NCBI RefSeq assembly: GCF_002210105.1
Contig: NZ_AQQU01000019.1
Location: 1 to 44,783 of the forward strand
Length of the DNA: 44,783 nucleotides
Source of the DNA: Oceanicola sp. 22II-s10i
Lineage (GTDB): Bacteria; Pseudomonadota; Alphaproteobacteria; Rhodobacterales; Rhodobacteraceae
Reading direction: 5' to 3'
Under the pieces are notes generated by a model. That model was given only the letters and a program-made list of their open reading frames with translations. It made no database searches and had not been told where the DNA came from. Positions 8,574 to 16,920 of the stretch are shown here, one piece after another. The number at the start of each line of letters is the position of its first letter. Position 1 is the stretch's first letter. A program made the position numbers and the translations under genes.

Positions 8574-9751
8574 TTCGAGGCTCCCTTCGCCTTCTTGTCA
8601 TACTGCAGCGCCATGCGACCGACCTTCTCGCGGGCGATCACCAGCTTCTGGATCTGCGCGGTGCCGTCACCGATCTGCAAGCCGAGCACATCGTTGTAGC
8701 GCTGGTGGTGGGGCAGGTCGGTGGTGTAGCCGTAATGTCCGTGCAGGATCAGGCACTGGTGCAGGATCTCGCAGGCGGTTTTGGGCAGGTACCATTTGCA
8801 CATGGCGGCCTGAGAGGTGTGGGGCAGGCCACGGTCGCGCAGGTCCAGCGTGTAATAGCAAAGCTGGCGCATCATGGTCAGTTGGGTCTCGGCCTCGGCC
8901 AAGGGAAAGCTGACACCCTGATACTGCACGATCGGGGCTCCGAATGCCTCGCGCTCCTGAACGTAGGCCCAGGTTTCATCCACCGACGCTTGCGCGGCCC
9001 CCAGGCACTCCAGCCCGATCAGTGCGCGGGAATAGTCGAAGCCCGCCATGATCGTGCCAAAGGCACGGTCCTGTTCCGCCATCATGTTTTCAGCCGGCAC
9101 GAAAACATCGTCAAAGAAAACCGAGCCGCGCCCGACAGGCTTGGTGCCGATGTCGTCAAAATGGGTGCGCTTGATGCCTTCCTGGTTCAGATCGACGAAA
9201 AAGGCGCTGACCCCGCGTGAGCCGCCGTCAGGATCGCCGGTACGGGCAAAGACGACCGCCGCATCCGCCTGACTGGCAAAACTCATGGATGTCTTTTCAC
9301 CGTTCAGCCGCCAGCCGTTGCCGGATTTCTCGGCCCTCAGAATCAGGTTCGCCGCATCCGAACCGCCGCGCGGCTCTGTCAGGCCCAGGCCAATGACCGC
9401 ATCACCCGAAACAACCTTGGGCACCCATTCCGACGCGATGTCCTTGGAGGCATGTTTGGCAACCATTCCGCCCATGAGAGAGCCCAGAAGCTGCACGTAA
9501 CTTGCGTTGAAATCGGCATAGGCGATCTCTTCGACGATCAGCCCTGACGTGACAGAGCTTTCGCCGAGACCCCCGAATTCCTCGGGCAGATCGGCCCCGA
9601 TCAGCCCCAGTGCGCCCATCTCCTTGATCAGCGCACGGTCGAATGTATGGCCGCTGGCGCGTTCTTGATATGTGGGCGAAAGCCTTTCAGTTGCGAAGCG
9701 CTTTGCGGTCTCGCGAAACGCCTTCTGATCGTCTGTAGGCTGGAATTGCAT
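8570..9751 (-). CDS. Acyl-CoA dehydrogenase, cyclohexanecarboxyl-CoA dehydrogenase-like
   Basis: A 393-residue acyl-CoA dehydrogenase and first gene of the minus-strand operon. It has GLTEPRGGSD, the flavin-contact segment MSFASQADAAVVF, and the C-terminal IGDGTAQIQ. This last motif puts Asp where medium-chain enzymes have the catalytic Glu (Y-E-G-T). The Ser in FDYSRALIG excludes a Glu at the IVD-type position. Asp at this site and the overall sequence resemble alicyclic (AliB-type) dehydrogenases; this is from memory of the family and needs a search. The start at 9751 has a strong GAGGAGGAG eight bases upstream; the longer ORF to 9799 would run into the promoter. The TCTAACA operator lies 41 nt upstream. 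Confidence 0.88.
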   Translation of the reverse strand: MQFQPTDDQKAFRETAKRFATERLSPTYQERASGHTFDRALIKEMGALGLIGADLPEEFGGLGESSVTSGLIVEEIAYADFNASYVQLLGSLMGGMVAKHASKDIASEWVPKVVSGDAVIGLGLTEPRGGSDAANLILRAEKSGNGWRLNGEKTSMSFASQADAAVVFARTGDPDGGSRGVSAFFVDLNQEGIKRTHFDDIGTKPVGRGSVFFDDVFVPAENMMAEQDRAFGTIMAGFDYSRALIGLECLGAAQASVDETWAYVQEREAFGAPIVQYQGVSFPLAEAETQLTMMRQLCYYTLDLRDRGLPHTSQAAMCKWYLPKTACEILHQCLILHGHYGYTTDLPHHQRYNDVLGLQIGDGTAQIQKLVIAREKVGRMALQYDKKAKGASK

Positions 9752-9782
9752 CGGTGCTCCTCCTCGTGAGCGAAAATCTTCT

Positions 9783-9818
9783 TTCCAAAAATCTAACAAA
9801 TGTTAGAATGTATATCAA
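9783..9818. promoter_or_regulatory. Divergent promoter with TetR-type operator (site 1)
   Basis: TCTAACAAATGTTAGA at 9792-9807 is a palindrome with perfect 7-bp arms. On the minus strand it lies inside a promoter: TTGATA (9813-9818), 17-bp spacer, TAGATT (9790-9795), ideally placed for the dehydrogenase at 9751. On the plus strand TAGAAT (9804-9809) is a candidate -10 for the reductase at 9845. Binding here would block both directions. The same arms occur at five other places in the window, including upstream of both TetR genes. Confidence 0.8.
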
Positions 9819-9844
9819 GTGCAGTTTTGAGGAGGAGAACCAAA

Positions 9845-11878
9845 GTGAAAAATAGACCAGATGGAAGCTTTGAAACCATGCTCTCGCCCATCCGCGCAGG
9901 CCAGCATACATTGCGAAATCGTGTCATCATGGGGTCGATGCACACGCGGTTGGAAACCGAGCCTGACGGCATAGCCAAACAGGTCGCTTTTTACTCTGAG
10001 CGGGCGCGGGGGGAGGCGGCGATTCTGGTCACCGGCGGGTTTTCGCCCAATGCCGAGGGCATATTCGATCCAGAAGGTCCGAGAATCGATGACCCGGAAG
10101 AAGCGCTTGACCTGCGCCCGATCTGCGAGGCGGTGCAGGCCGAAGGCAGCCTGATCTGCGCGCAACTCCTCCACGCCGGGCGCTATGCCAAGATCGAAGG
10201 GTGTGTGGCCCCGTCGCCGATCCGCGCCCCGATCAACCGTTTCATCCCGCGTGAAATGACCGAAGCCGACATTCTCCGTACCATCGAGGATTTTGCCGTG
10301 GCGGCCGCCAATGCGCTGGCCGCAGGCTTTGATGGCGTCGAGATCATGGGGTCCGAGGGATACCTGATCAACGAATTCACCGTCACCCACACCAACAAGC
10401 GCCAAGACGACTGGGGCGGCAGCGCCGCGAACCGCCACCGATTCCCGGTCGATATCGTGCGCGCGGTGCGCGAACGTTGCGGCCCCGACTTTCTGGTCAT
10501 CTACCGGATTTCGGCGGCCGATCTGGTCGAGGGCGGCGCGCCCGCCGATGAAATTGCCGCACTGGCCCGCAAGATCGAGGCTGCGGGTGCGGATATCCTG
10601 AACACCGGCATCGGCTGGCATGAGGCCCGCGTGCCGACGATCGCCTACCCGGTGCCGCGCGGTGCCTGGCGCAAGGCGGCAGCCAACGTCAAAGCGGCGG
10701 TGTCGATCCCGGTAGTCGCCTCGAACCGGATCAACACACCCCAGCTTGCAGAAGACATACTTGCCTCTGGCGATGCGGACATGATCTCGATGGCGCGCCC
10801 GTTTCTGGCCGATCCGCATTTCGTGAAAAAGACGCGCGAGGGCCGCGCAGACGAGATCAACACCTGCATTGCCTGCAACCAGGCCTGCCTGGATTTCATT
10901 TTTTCGGACCGGCCGGTCGGATGTCTGGTCAATCCAAGGGCCGGGCGTGAAACGGAATTCCGGGATACGCCAACCGACACGCCAAAGAAAGTGGCCGTCG
11001 TTGGCGGTGGTGCCGCGGGCATGGCCACAGCCGCCGAGGCGGCACGGCTGGGCCACGATGTCACCCTGTTCGAAGCGCAGGACAAATTGGGCGGTCAGCT
11101 GAATCTGGCCCGCGCCGCACCAGGCAAGGACGAATTCGACGAAACCCTGCGGTATTATGCCGGTCAGATGCAGAAACACGGGGTCACGCAGCGTCTGGGA
11201 CAGCGGGCAGAGGCGAGCGATCTTGAGGGATTTGACCATGTGGTCATCGCCACCGGGGTCACGCCGCGCATTCCCGACCTGCCGGGTATCGACCATCCCA
11301 GCGTCGCGACCTACGCCGAAATTCTGTCCGGTGACCGCGAGGCGGGCGACCGTGTCGTGGTGATGGGGGCGGGGGGCATCGGTCATGATGTGGCCGAGTT
11401 CCTAGTGACCAAACCCGCCGAGACCGCGAATTCCGACGTCTTTTGCGAAACCTGGGGAGTGGACCCCGAATTTGTCTCCTCGGGTGCCCTGGCGGGCGAC
11501 CCTCTGGCACCGAAGCCGTCGCGCCGCAAGGTCGTCATGCTGCAGCGCAAGACCGCTAAACCGGGCGCGGGGCTTGGTGTTTCGACAGGGTGGATCCTGC
11601 GCAACGCGCTGCGCAAACATGGGGTCGAGGCAATGGGCGGGGTGACCTATGAACATATCGACGATGCGGGGCTGCACATCGTCGCGGACGGAAACCCGAC
11701 GGTCATCGCAGCCGATACAATTGTGCTGTGCACCGGTCAGGAACCGGAACGGGCCCTGGCCAAAGAGGTTGTAGCGCGCGGCGTCCTGGTTACGATGATC
11801 GGCGGGGCAAAGGAGGCCGCCGAACTGGATGCGCTGCGCGCCATTGATGAGGGCGTGCGCCTGGCGCAGGATCTCTGA
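9845..11878 (+). CDS. NADH:flavin oxidoreductase / 2,4-dienoyl-CoA reductase-like (FadH family)
   Basis: A 677-residue protein. It has an Old Yellow Enzyme TIM barrel (about residues 8-330) and a 4Fe-4S motif with Cys at 341, 344, 348 and 360 (C-x2-C-x3-C-x11-C). An FAD-binding Rossmann segment VAVVGGGAAGMATA follows near 385, and a second dinucleotide segment VVVMGAGGIGHD near 500. This is the domain order and length of bacterial 2,4-dienoyl-CoA reductase FadH and relatives such as trimethylamine dehydrogenase. The start is GTG at 9845, with GGAGGAG about 8 nt upstream. It is divergent from the dehydrogenase operon and shares its operator. The probable role is removing double bonds left by beta-oxidation of unsaturated isoprenoid or ring-derived chains (inference). 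Confidence 0.88.
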   Translation: MKNRPDGSFETMLSPIRAGQHTLRNRVIMGSMHTRLETEPDGIAKQVAFYSERARGEAAILVTGGFSPNAEGIFDPEGPRIDDPEEALDLRPICEAVQAEGSLICAQLLHAGRYAKIEGCVAPSPIRAPINRFIPREMTEADILRTIEDFAVAAANALAAGFDGVEIMGSEGYLINEFTVTHTNKRQDDWGGSAANRHRFPVDIVRAVRERCGPDFLVIYRISAADLVEGGAPADEIAALARKIEAAGADILNTGIGWHEARVPTIAYPVPRGAWRKAAANVKAAVSIPVVASNRINTPQLAEDILASGDADMISMARPFLADPHFVKKTREGRADEINTCIACNQACLDFIFSDRPVGCLVNPRAGRETEFRDTPTDTPKKVAVVGGGAAGMATAAEAARLGHDVTLFEAQDKLGGQLNLARAAPGKDEFDETLRYYAGQMQKHGVTQRLGQRAEASDLEGFDHVVIATGVTPRIPDLPGIDHPSVATYAEILSGDREAGDRVVVMGAGGIGHDVAEFLVTKPAETANSDVFCETWGVDPEFVSSGALAGDPLAPKPSRRKVVMLQRKTAKPGAGLGVSTGWILRNALRKHGVEAMGGVTYEHIDDAGLHIVADGNPTVIAADTIVLCTGQEPERALAKEVVARGVLVTMIGGAKEAAELDALRAIDEGVRLAQDL

Positions 11879-11904
11879 ACCGAGGCTCGGGCAAGGGGGA
11901 AACT

Positions 11905-13425
11905 ATGCTGACCGGCGTCATCCGCGCGGGGCGCGCTGATCTGTATTCGATCTTTCGAACCCGCGCACATGACTGCGCCCGCGCCCTCGCCATCGAGGAC
12001 GGCAGCAGGAAACTGACCTATGCAGAACTGCTGGAGCGGGTCGATCGTCTGGCGGCTGTCTTTCTGGCACGAGGCGTGGCGCCCGGAGACAGGATCGCGA
12101 TCCTGTCGCATAACCGCTCAGAATATCTGGAGGTCGAACTTGCAGCAGCGGGAATCGGCGCGATCGTCGCCTGTCTGAACTGGCGGCTTGCCCCCGATGA
12201 ACTGCGGCACTGCATCGATCTGGTCGAGCCGGTTCTCGCGGTTGTCGAACCGGAACTTTCAGAAGCTTACCGCGCCGTCGCGTCGACACCCTGTCTAACC
12301 GTCGGGCCAGACCTGGAAACGGCCATTGCCGGGGTCGAGCCGGACCCGCGCACCGGAACCATGGTTGACGACCCCGAGGCCGGTCTGACGATCCTCTATA
12401 CCTCGGGGACCACGGGCCTGCCCAAGGGGGCGCATATCAGCCACCGCGCGCATATCGCCCGATCCATGGTTTTTGCGGCCCAGCTGGCGCTGGATCCCGG
12501 CGACGGGTTCATCGCCTGGGCGCCGATGTTCCACATGGCCTCCACCGATCATGCGCTGGCAACGATCCTGCGGGGTGGGACCGTGGTGATGGTGGACGGG
12601 CTGCAGCCCGCCGTCATCAACGAGGCGCTGTCACGCCACAGGATCGGCTGGTTCGTGATGATGCCCGGGGCACTGGAGGCTTTTATTAACGAACGGCACG
12701 CCAACCCTTTGCCGCTGAAGGGGATCAAGGTTTGCGGCGCAATGGCTGATCTGGTGCCGCCGCATCAGATCGCGGAACTGACCGGTCTTCTGGACACGCC
12801 CTATCTGAATTCCTTCGGGGCGACCGAAACCGGCCTGCCGCCGGGAACCGCCGATCTGATCGCGCCGGGTGTGACCCCGGACCGGCTGTCCAAGCGCATC
12901 AGCGCCTTTTGCGAGGTGCGGCTGGTCGATCCCGACGACCGCGAAGTCCCCGATGGAACGCCGGGCGAAATGGCGCTTCGGGGTCCGACGCTGTTTTCCG
13001 GGTACTGGAACGCCGACGACACCAATGCCCGTGACTTTCGCAACGGCTTTTTCCACATGGGCGATCTGTTCCGGCGCAATGCGGACGGCACCGTCGACTT
13101 TGTGGATCGGGCGAAATACCTGATCAAGACCGGAGGTGAAAACGTCTATCCGGCGGAAATCGAACGTGTGCTTCTTTCTCATCCCGATGTGATCGATGCC
13201 GCCGTGGTAAGGGCCTTCGACGCGAAATGGGGGGAAAGCCCGGTGGCCTTTGTCGCCTGTGACGATGACGGGCCGGATGCCGAGGCGCTGCTGAACTTGT
13301 GCCGCGAAAGCCTCGCTGGCTATAAGCGACCACGCGAAATTCGCTTCATCGCGTTCGAGGATTTTCCCAGATCGACCAGCGGCAAGATCCAGCGGCATAT
13401 CCTCGAAGCCCGGCTCGCAGATTAA
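11905..13425 (+). CDS. AMP-dependent acyl-CoA synthetase (class I adenylate-forming)
   Basis: A 506-residue ligase. It has the A3 phosphate-binding motif LYTSGTTGLPKG, FGATETG (A5), HMGDLFRRN and VDRAKYLIKTGGENVYP (A7-A8), and the A10 lysine in STSGKIQRH. It fits a medium-chain or aromatic acid-CoA ligase. AAGGGGGA precedes the ATG by 5-6 nt, and the gap after the reductase gene is 26 nt, so the two are co-transcribed. It is one of three CoA ligases in the window, alongside a PaaK-type and an Acs-type enzyme. Any of them may supply the initial thioester. Confidence 0.9.
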   Translation: MLTGVIRAGRADLYSIFRTRAHDCARALAIEDGSRKLTYAELLERVDRLAAVFLARGVAPGDRIAILSHNRSEYLEVELAAAGIGAIVACLNWRLAPDELRHCIDLVEPVLAVVEPELSEAYRAVASTPCLTVGPDLETAIAGVEPDPRTGTMVDDPEAGLTILYTSGTTGLPKGAHISHRAHIARSMVFAAQLALDPGDGFIAWAPMFHMASTDHALATILRGGTVVMVDGLQPAVINEALSRHRIGWFVMMPGALEAFINERHANPLPLKGIKVCGAMADLVPPHQIAELTGLLDTPYLNSFGATETGLPPGTADLIAPGVTPDRLSKRISAFCEVRLVDPDDREVPDGTPGEMALRGPTLFSGYWNADDTNARDFRNGFFHMGDLFRRNADGTVDFVDRAKYLIKTGGENVYPAEIERVLLSHPDVIDAAVVRAFDAKWGESPVAFVACDDDGPDAEALLNLCRESLAGYKRPREIRFIAFEDFPRSTSGKIQRHILEARLAD

Positions 13426-13886
13426 TTTTCGCTCTGACCCGATCGTCAGCCAGCCACGCCAGTTCGCCCCAATAGCGATAAAAGCGTTCTTATCCTCGTT
13501 GCCACGAGTTTCTTATCCCCGCCCTTTGGAGTAACCCCCTGAAAGTGATCCACCATCTGGGATAGATTGACCCGCGATTGAAGCGCAGCCCTCTGTCGGA
13601 CTACACGGCTAGGGTTTTCCGGGTGTTTGAGCTCAGGAGGATTCGTAGATCCCTGAGCCATTCATCAATGCGATCGGTGGTTTGTTCCCGGTTTCGCTGT
13701 GGGGGCAGCAGTAACCCTGCGCATCGCACGGACGGGCATGGACTGCCGGCAATTGCCGGTTGGGGCTGCTGCGGGCCTTCAAGGGAAAGTCGGCGACTAT
13801 CCGATGTGCGGGACAAAGCGGACATTCGCCAAGCGACCTCAAACGTCCGGTTCTGTACTGCGGCCCGACAAAACGATATCAAGTGA
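13426..13886. other. Gene-poor stretch, no supported gene
   Basis: Several overlapping open frames exist on both strands, but none has a recognisable domain, a convincing ribosome site or the codon bias of the neighbours. The base composition is lower in GC than the flanking operons. It looks like decayed DNA at the junction between the catabolic cluster and the GST/DoxX/MarR unit. No transposase, inverted repeat or RNA gene could be recognised. Confidence 0.5.
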
Positions 13887-14591
13887 TCAGCGGTCAGCCG
13901 ATCGCACCTGTGTAACTGTCTTCTTCGGCCCTCCTGTCTGCATGATCTGGGACAGGTAAGAATTGCGCCGTCTGATGAAGTCACGCAGAAGGGTCGGGTA
14001 ATCTTCACTGACGGCATTCTTCACAGAAACCCGACGCTCCAGTTCATGTCGCCAGGCCCTTACACGGGCAAGCCCTGTGAAGACGCCAAACTCTCCGATG
14101 GTGTCAAAAACGTCGAAATAGCGGAAGACCGGGCCGAATACGATATCGACGAGGCTGAACCGGTGGCCATCGAACCATGGTCCCTCCCCAAGCTCCGCGT
14201 CCAGCCGAAGGAACTTTGCGCGGAGCGCCGCCACTTTTTCTTCCAACGCTTTCTCGTTCGGCGCCGAGTAGAACCCCGCAATGTCGTTCAAGACAGCAGA
14301 TCCAAATTCAATCCAGGCACGGTGGCGGGCGCGATCGAGAGCGTCGTGCGGATGAAGCGCGTGGGGTTGTGTATCCTCAAGATATTCGAGGATAACCGCA
14401 GATTCGAAAATCGGCGTCCCGTCCACAACCAGGACAGGCGTCTTGCCCAGCGGAGATATGGCAAGAAACCAGTCGGGCTTGTTCGAAAGATCGATGTCAG
14501 TTCTCTCGAACGTGACACCTTTCTCAGTGAGCGAGATCGCCGCGCGCTGCACATATGGGCAGAGCGCATGGCTAATGAGGTGGAGGCTCAT
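13887..14591 (-). CDS. Glutathione S-transferase family protein
   Basis: A 234-residue GST. The N-terminal thioredoxin-like domain starts LISHALCPYVQRA, placing a Cys at the catalytic position as in beta/omega-type GSTs. It includes LGKTPVLVVDG (cis-Pro) and FESAVILEYLED (glutathione gamma-Glu binding). The all-helical C-terminal domain includes SLVDIVFGPVF. Its ATG overlaps the DoxX stop by 4 nt (ATGA), so the two are one transcript controlled by the divergent MarR gene. The likely role is detoxification of electrophiles or thiol repair; it has no direct link to the acyl-CoA operons. The C-terminal tail of about 20 residues is not conserved. Confidence 0.88.
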   Translation of the reverse strand: MSLHLISHALCPYVQRAAISLTEKGVTFERTDIDLSNKPDWFLAISPLGKTPVLVVDGTPIFESAVILEYLEDTQPHALHPHDALDRARHRAWIEFGSAVLNDIAGFYSAPNEKALEEKVAALRAKFLRLDAELGEGPWFDGHRFSLVDIVFGPVFRYFDVFDTIGEFGVFTGLARVRAWRHELERRVSVKNAVSEDYPTLLRDFIRRRNSYLSQIMQTGGPKKTVTQVRSADR

Positions 14592-15022
14592 GTTGTCTCT
14601 CCCTCCATCTGCACGTTACCGGGCGCGAAGGAAGGGCTGAGGGCGAAACGGCCGTCGCCCAGAAGCCCTTGCACGATGGCAAGCAGCGTCAGATAGGCCG
14701 GGTATTCCCACCCGCCGTTCTCGTATCCGAACATCCAGCCGTTTCCGGAGTGAGCCCAGGTCGCTCCGGCCAGGATGGGCACGGTCGCCGACGCGACCCA
14801 CCGCGCCTGTATGCCGAGGACCAAAAAGGCACCGGCAATCGCCTCGACTGCAAAGACCATATAAGCAAACCAGCCGGGCAGCCCGATCGAAATGAAGAAC
14901 TGCGCCGTTCCGGGAAGTGTGAAAATGAAGAGCTTGAGAAACAGGCTGTGCGCCAGGAACATGATACCGAGTGCTATACGGAGCAGGAATATCCCAAATT
15001 CTGTGAGGTGCGATTTTGACAT
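14588..15022 (-). CDS. DoxX-family membrane protein
   Basis: A 144-residue integral membrane protein with four hydrophobic segments (about residues 8-28, 44-66, 72-88 and 105-122). The DoxX-type start LLRIALGIMFLAHSLFLK and the loop segment GNGWMFGYENGGWEYP are both visible. AGGA lies 8 nt upstream of the ATG. DoxX proteins are associated with redox or thiol stress but are biochemically poorly defined. It is first in a two-gene unit with the GST and divergent from the MarR regulator. Confidence 0.85.
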   Translation of the reverse strand: MSKSHLTEFGIFLLRIALGIMFLAHSLFLKLFIFTLPGTAQFFISIGLPGWFAYMVFAVEAIAGAFLVLGIQARWVASATVPILAGATWAHSGNGWMFGYENGGWEYPAYLTLLAIVQGLLGDGRFALSPSFAPGNVQMEGETT

Positions 15023-15040
15023 GATATGATCCTATATGTC

Positions 15041-15100
15041 GATGCACTTGCATCTATATATAGCGCGTTACATGCGACGTCAAGGTTGATGCACTTGCAT
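15041..15100. promoter_or_regulatory. Two identical 13-mers, probable MarR operators
   Basis: GATGCACTTGCAT occurs exactly at 15041-15053 and 15088-15100. Each contains the inverted repeat ATGCA-CT-TGCAT. They lie in the 98-bp gap between divergent doxX and marR and flank AT-rich TATATATA. That arrangement would let the MarR protein repress its own gene and the DoxX-GST unit. Confidence 0.7.
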
Positions 15101-15120
15101 GCACATGATAGGTGCTGGAT

Positions 15121-15549
15121 ATGAACGAGATTGACCATGCTACTGAGGCCGCCTGGACAGCCCTCATGACTAAAAGCCGCGTTTTGCTTGAGGCTGTCGA
15201 ATCGTCTCTGAAATCGGCAGGATACCCGCCACTTGCATGGTATGACGCGCTTCTCGAACTCGAGAAGGCAGGCCCGGACGGACTCCGTCCATTCGAACTC
15301 AAAGACCGGATATTGTTACCCCAATACGGTACGTCGCGGTTGCTGGACCGCATGGTGAAAGCAGGGCTGGTGGACCGACGGGACTGCTCGGAAGATGGGC
15401 GAGGTCAAAACATTTCTATCTCTGAAAAGGGTAAATCTGTCAGGAGGGCGATGTGGCCGATCTATGAACGGGTTCTGTCGGAAAGGATCGGCGCAAAGCT
15501 GAAACCCAAAGACGCCGCTCAATTGGCCACGCTACTCTCAAGGCTCTGA
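15121..15549 (+). CDS. MarR-family transcriptional regulator
   Basis: A 142-residue winged-helix protein. It shows the recognition-helix region GTSRLLDRMVKAGLVDR and the wing motif EDGRGQNISISEKG (the D-x-R-G of MarR proteins). Helices at both ends serve dimerisation. A GTG three codons upstream (15112) is an alternative start. It is divergent from doxX-gst, with two identical 13-mer sites between, so local autoregulation is the obvious reading. The inducer is unknown. Confidence 0.87.
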   Translation: MNEIDHATEAAWTALMTKSRVLLEAVESSLKSAGYPPLAWYDALLELEKAGPDGLRPFELKDRILLPQYGTSRLLDRMVKAGLVDRRDCSEDGRGQNISISEKGKSVRRAMWPIYERVLSERIGAKLKPKDAAQLATLLSRL

Positions 15550-15636
15550 AGTCTCGGTCGACTGACGCGAAACCTGTCTGTGACTTTCCACGCTAAGTGG
15601 CCTTGAATTTTTTCACGTTAATTGGCCGACAGTTGC

Positions 15637-16147
15637 CTATGTCGGTGTGCGAAGGGTATTTCGGGCTGTTTCGACGTCCTTTCGCATCCAACAGACTTCT
15701 GCGTGATCGTTGATACATCCCATGGCCGGCATGAATGCATATACGGTGGTCGGTCCCACGAATTTGAAGCCAAGCTTTCGTAGGTCTTTGGAAAGGGTCT
15801 CGGACGCTGTTGATTTGGACCGCATTTGTGGCAGTGCGTCGTCCTTGGCAGGGTTCATATAGCCAGATGAATGCGGCGAAGGAGCCTTCCTCTTGGACGA
15901 CCTCGAAAGTACGGCGAGCGTTGTTGATCACGGCTTCGATCTTGCCTCGATAGCGAACAATTCCTTCATCGGCAAGTAGGCGCTCAATGTCGTTGTCGTC
16001 AAAGTTCGCAACTCCCCGAAAGTCGAACCCGGCGAAGGCAGCACGAAAGTTCTCGCGCTTGGCCAGAATGGTGCGCCAGCTCAGCCCTGACTGGAAACTC
16101 CGGCGTGACGGCAGCCCATCGGCACCGTGGGCGTCCATCCGTTCCAA
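15637..16147 (-). pseudogene. tag: DNA-3-methyladenine glycosylase I remnant, frameshifted and N-truncated
   Basis: One minus-strand frame reads FQSGLSWRTILAKRENF and continues through IERLLADEGIVRYRGKIEA to FIWLYEP, as in TagI. The homology then jumps to another frame near 15850, continuing with LSKDLRKLGFKFVGPTT, YAFMPAMGCINDH and a stop at 15637. About 45 N-terminal residues of a normal TagI, including the first zinc Cys region (usually RCxW), are absent upstream of 16096. A single frameshift plus a lost 5' end makes it a decayed gene, not a functional base-excision repair enzyme. A sequencing error could explain the shift but not the truncation. Confidence 0.85.
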
Positions 16148-16280
16148 TTACGGTTGCAGCATCAGGCCGCTGCCGCATAAACTTGAACAGAAACCGAACC
16201 AGATCCTCCGTTACGATACAGTCTCAGCTCTCCGAAAAACCCTGACGACGGACAATCGGCGACCGCACTGCTAAAAGCTA

Positions 16281-16382
16281 ACATTCCCGCTTGACAGGTC
16301 TGAACCTGCTGGCGGCGACCTGGATACCGCGCGCGCCTACGGGAAACGGTTGGCCGAGGTCGCGAGCCGCTGGAACAGCTGA
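16281..16382 (+). pseudogene. Possible C-terminal scar of a WrbA-like flavoprotein
   Basis: A short plus-strand frame ends DLDTARAYGKRLAEVASRW before a TGA at 16380. It resembles the last helix of WrbA/NAD(P)H:quinone oxidoreductases, but nothing of the rest of such a gene lies upstream. It sits next to the broken tag gene in what looks like degraded DNA. Too short to be certain. Confidence 0.3.
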
Positions 16383-16443
16383 TCCAGCTGTCTGAATAAT
16401 CGGCCCGGCCGCCCGGATCGGATGTGCTGCGGCCGGGTTGCGC

Positions 16444-16899
16444 TCAGTCCGCGACCCCCGCCCGCCCGATCAGCGCCATGAGCGTTCCGGTCATCGTTGC
16501 GACGAGCTTTTCATCCTGGCCCTTCACGGCATAGGCACGCGCCTCGCATATGGTCAGCGTCCTGCCTGGTTTCACCACGTCAGCGACGAAGCGAAACCGT
16601 TCGCCGTCCGCCGGGTTGAGTAGGTTGATCTTGAATTCGGCCGTCAACACTGCCGCGTCCGCTGGCATCAGCGAAAAGGCCGCGTATCCGCAGGCGCTGT
16701 CCAGCGCTGTCGACACGATTCCGGCATGCAAAAACCCATGCTGCTGGGTCAGTGCAACCTGATGTGCCATTTCCAGAACGATGCGGCCGGGTAACAACTC
16801 GGCAATGCTGATCCCCAACGTGTTCATCACCTTCTGGCGATCGAAACTGTTGCGCACGCGTGCGTCATAGTCGGGGTTTTTCGGTTTGAATTGTGTCAT
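16444..16899 (-). CDS. PaaI-family hotdog thioesterase
   Basis: A 151-residue hotdog-fold protein with the PaaI pattern QQHGFLHAGIVSTALDSACGY (first residues of the motif: HAG...D) and a beta-strand region TAEFKINLLNPADGERF. It hydrolyses acyl- or aryl-CoA thioesters in related proteins. AGAGGAAG precedes the ATG by about 7 nt, and the gene starts 21 nt after the AraC gene, so it is probably co-transcribed. It may recycle CoA from stalled intermediates. Confidence 0.85.
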   Translation of the reverse strand: MTQFKPKNPDYDARVRNSFDRQKVMNTLGISIAELLPGRIVLEMAHQVALTQQHGFLHAGIVSTALDSACGYAAFSLMPADAAVLTAEFKINLLNPADGERFRFVADVVKPGRTLTICEARAYAVKGQDEKLVATMTGTLMALIGRAGVAD

Positions 16900-16920
16900 G
16901 GCGGGTCTTCCTCTTCGATT

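Noticed and set aside
9815..11386. A 523-codon minus-strand frame opposite the FadH-like gene
   Set aside because: His/Asp/Arg-rich composition with no domain, lying wholly antisense to a gene with a full set of motifs.
13601..14017. Minus-strand frame of 138 codons in the gene-poor stretch
   Set aside because: No recognisable domain, no ribosome site, and overlap with the GST 3' end.
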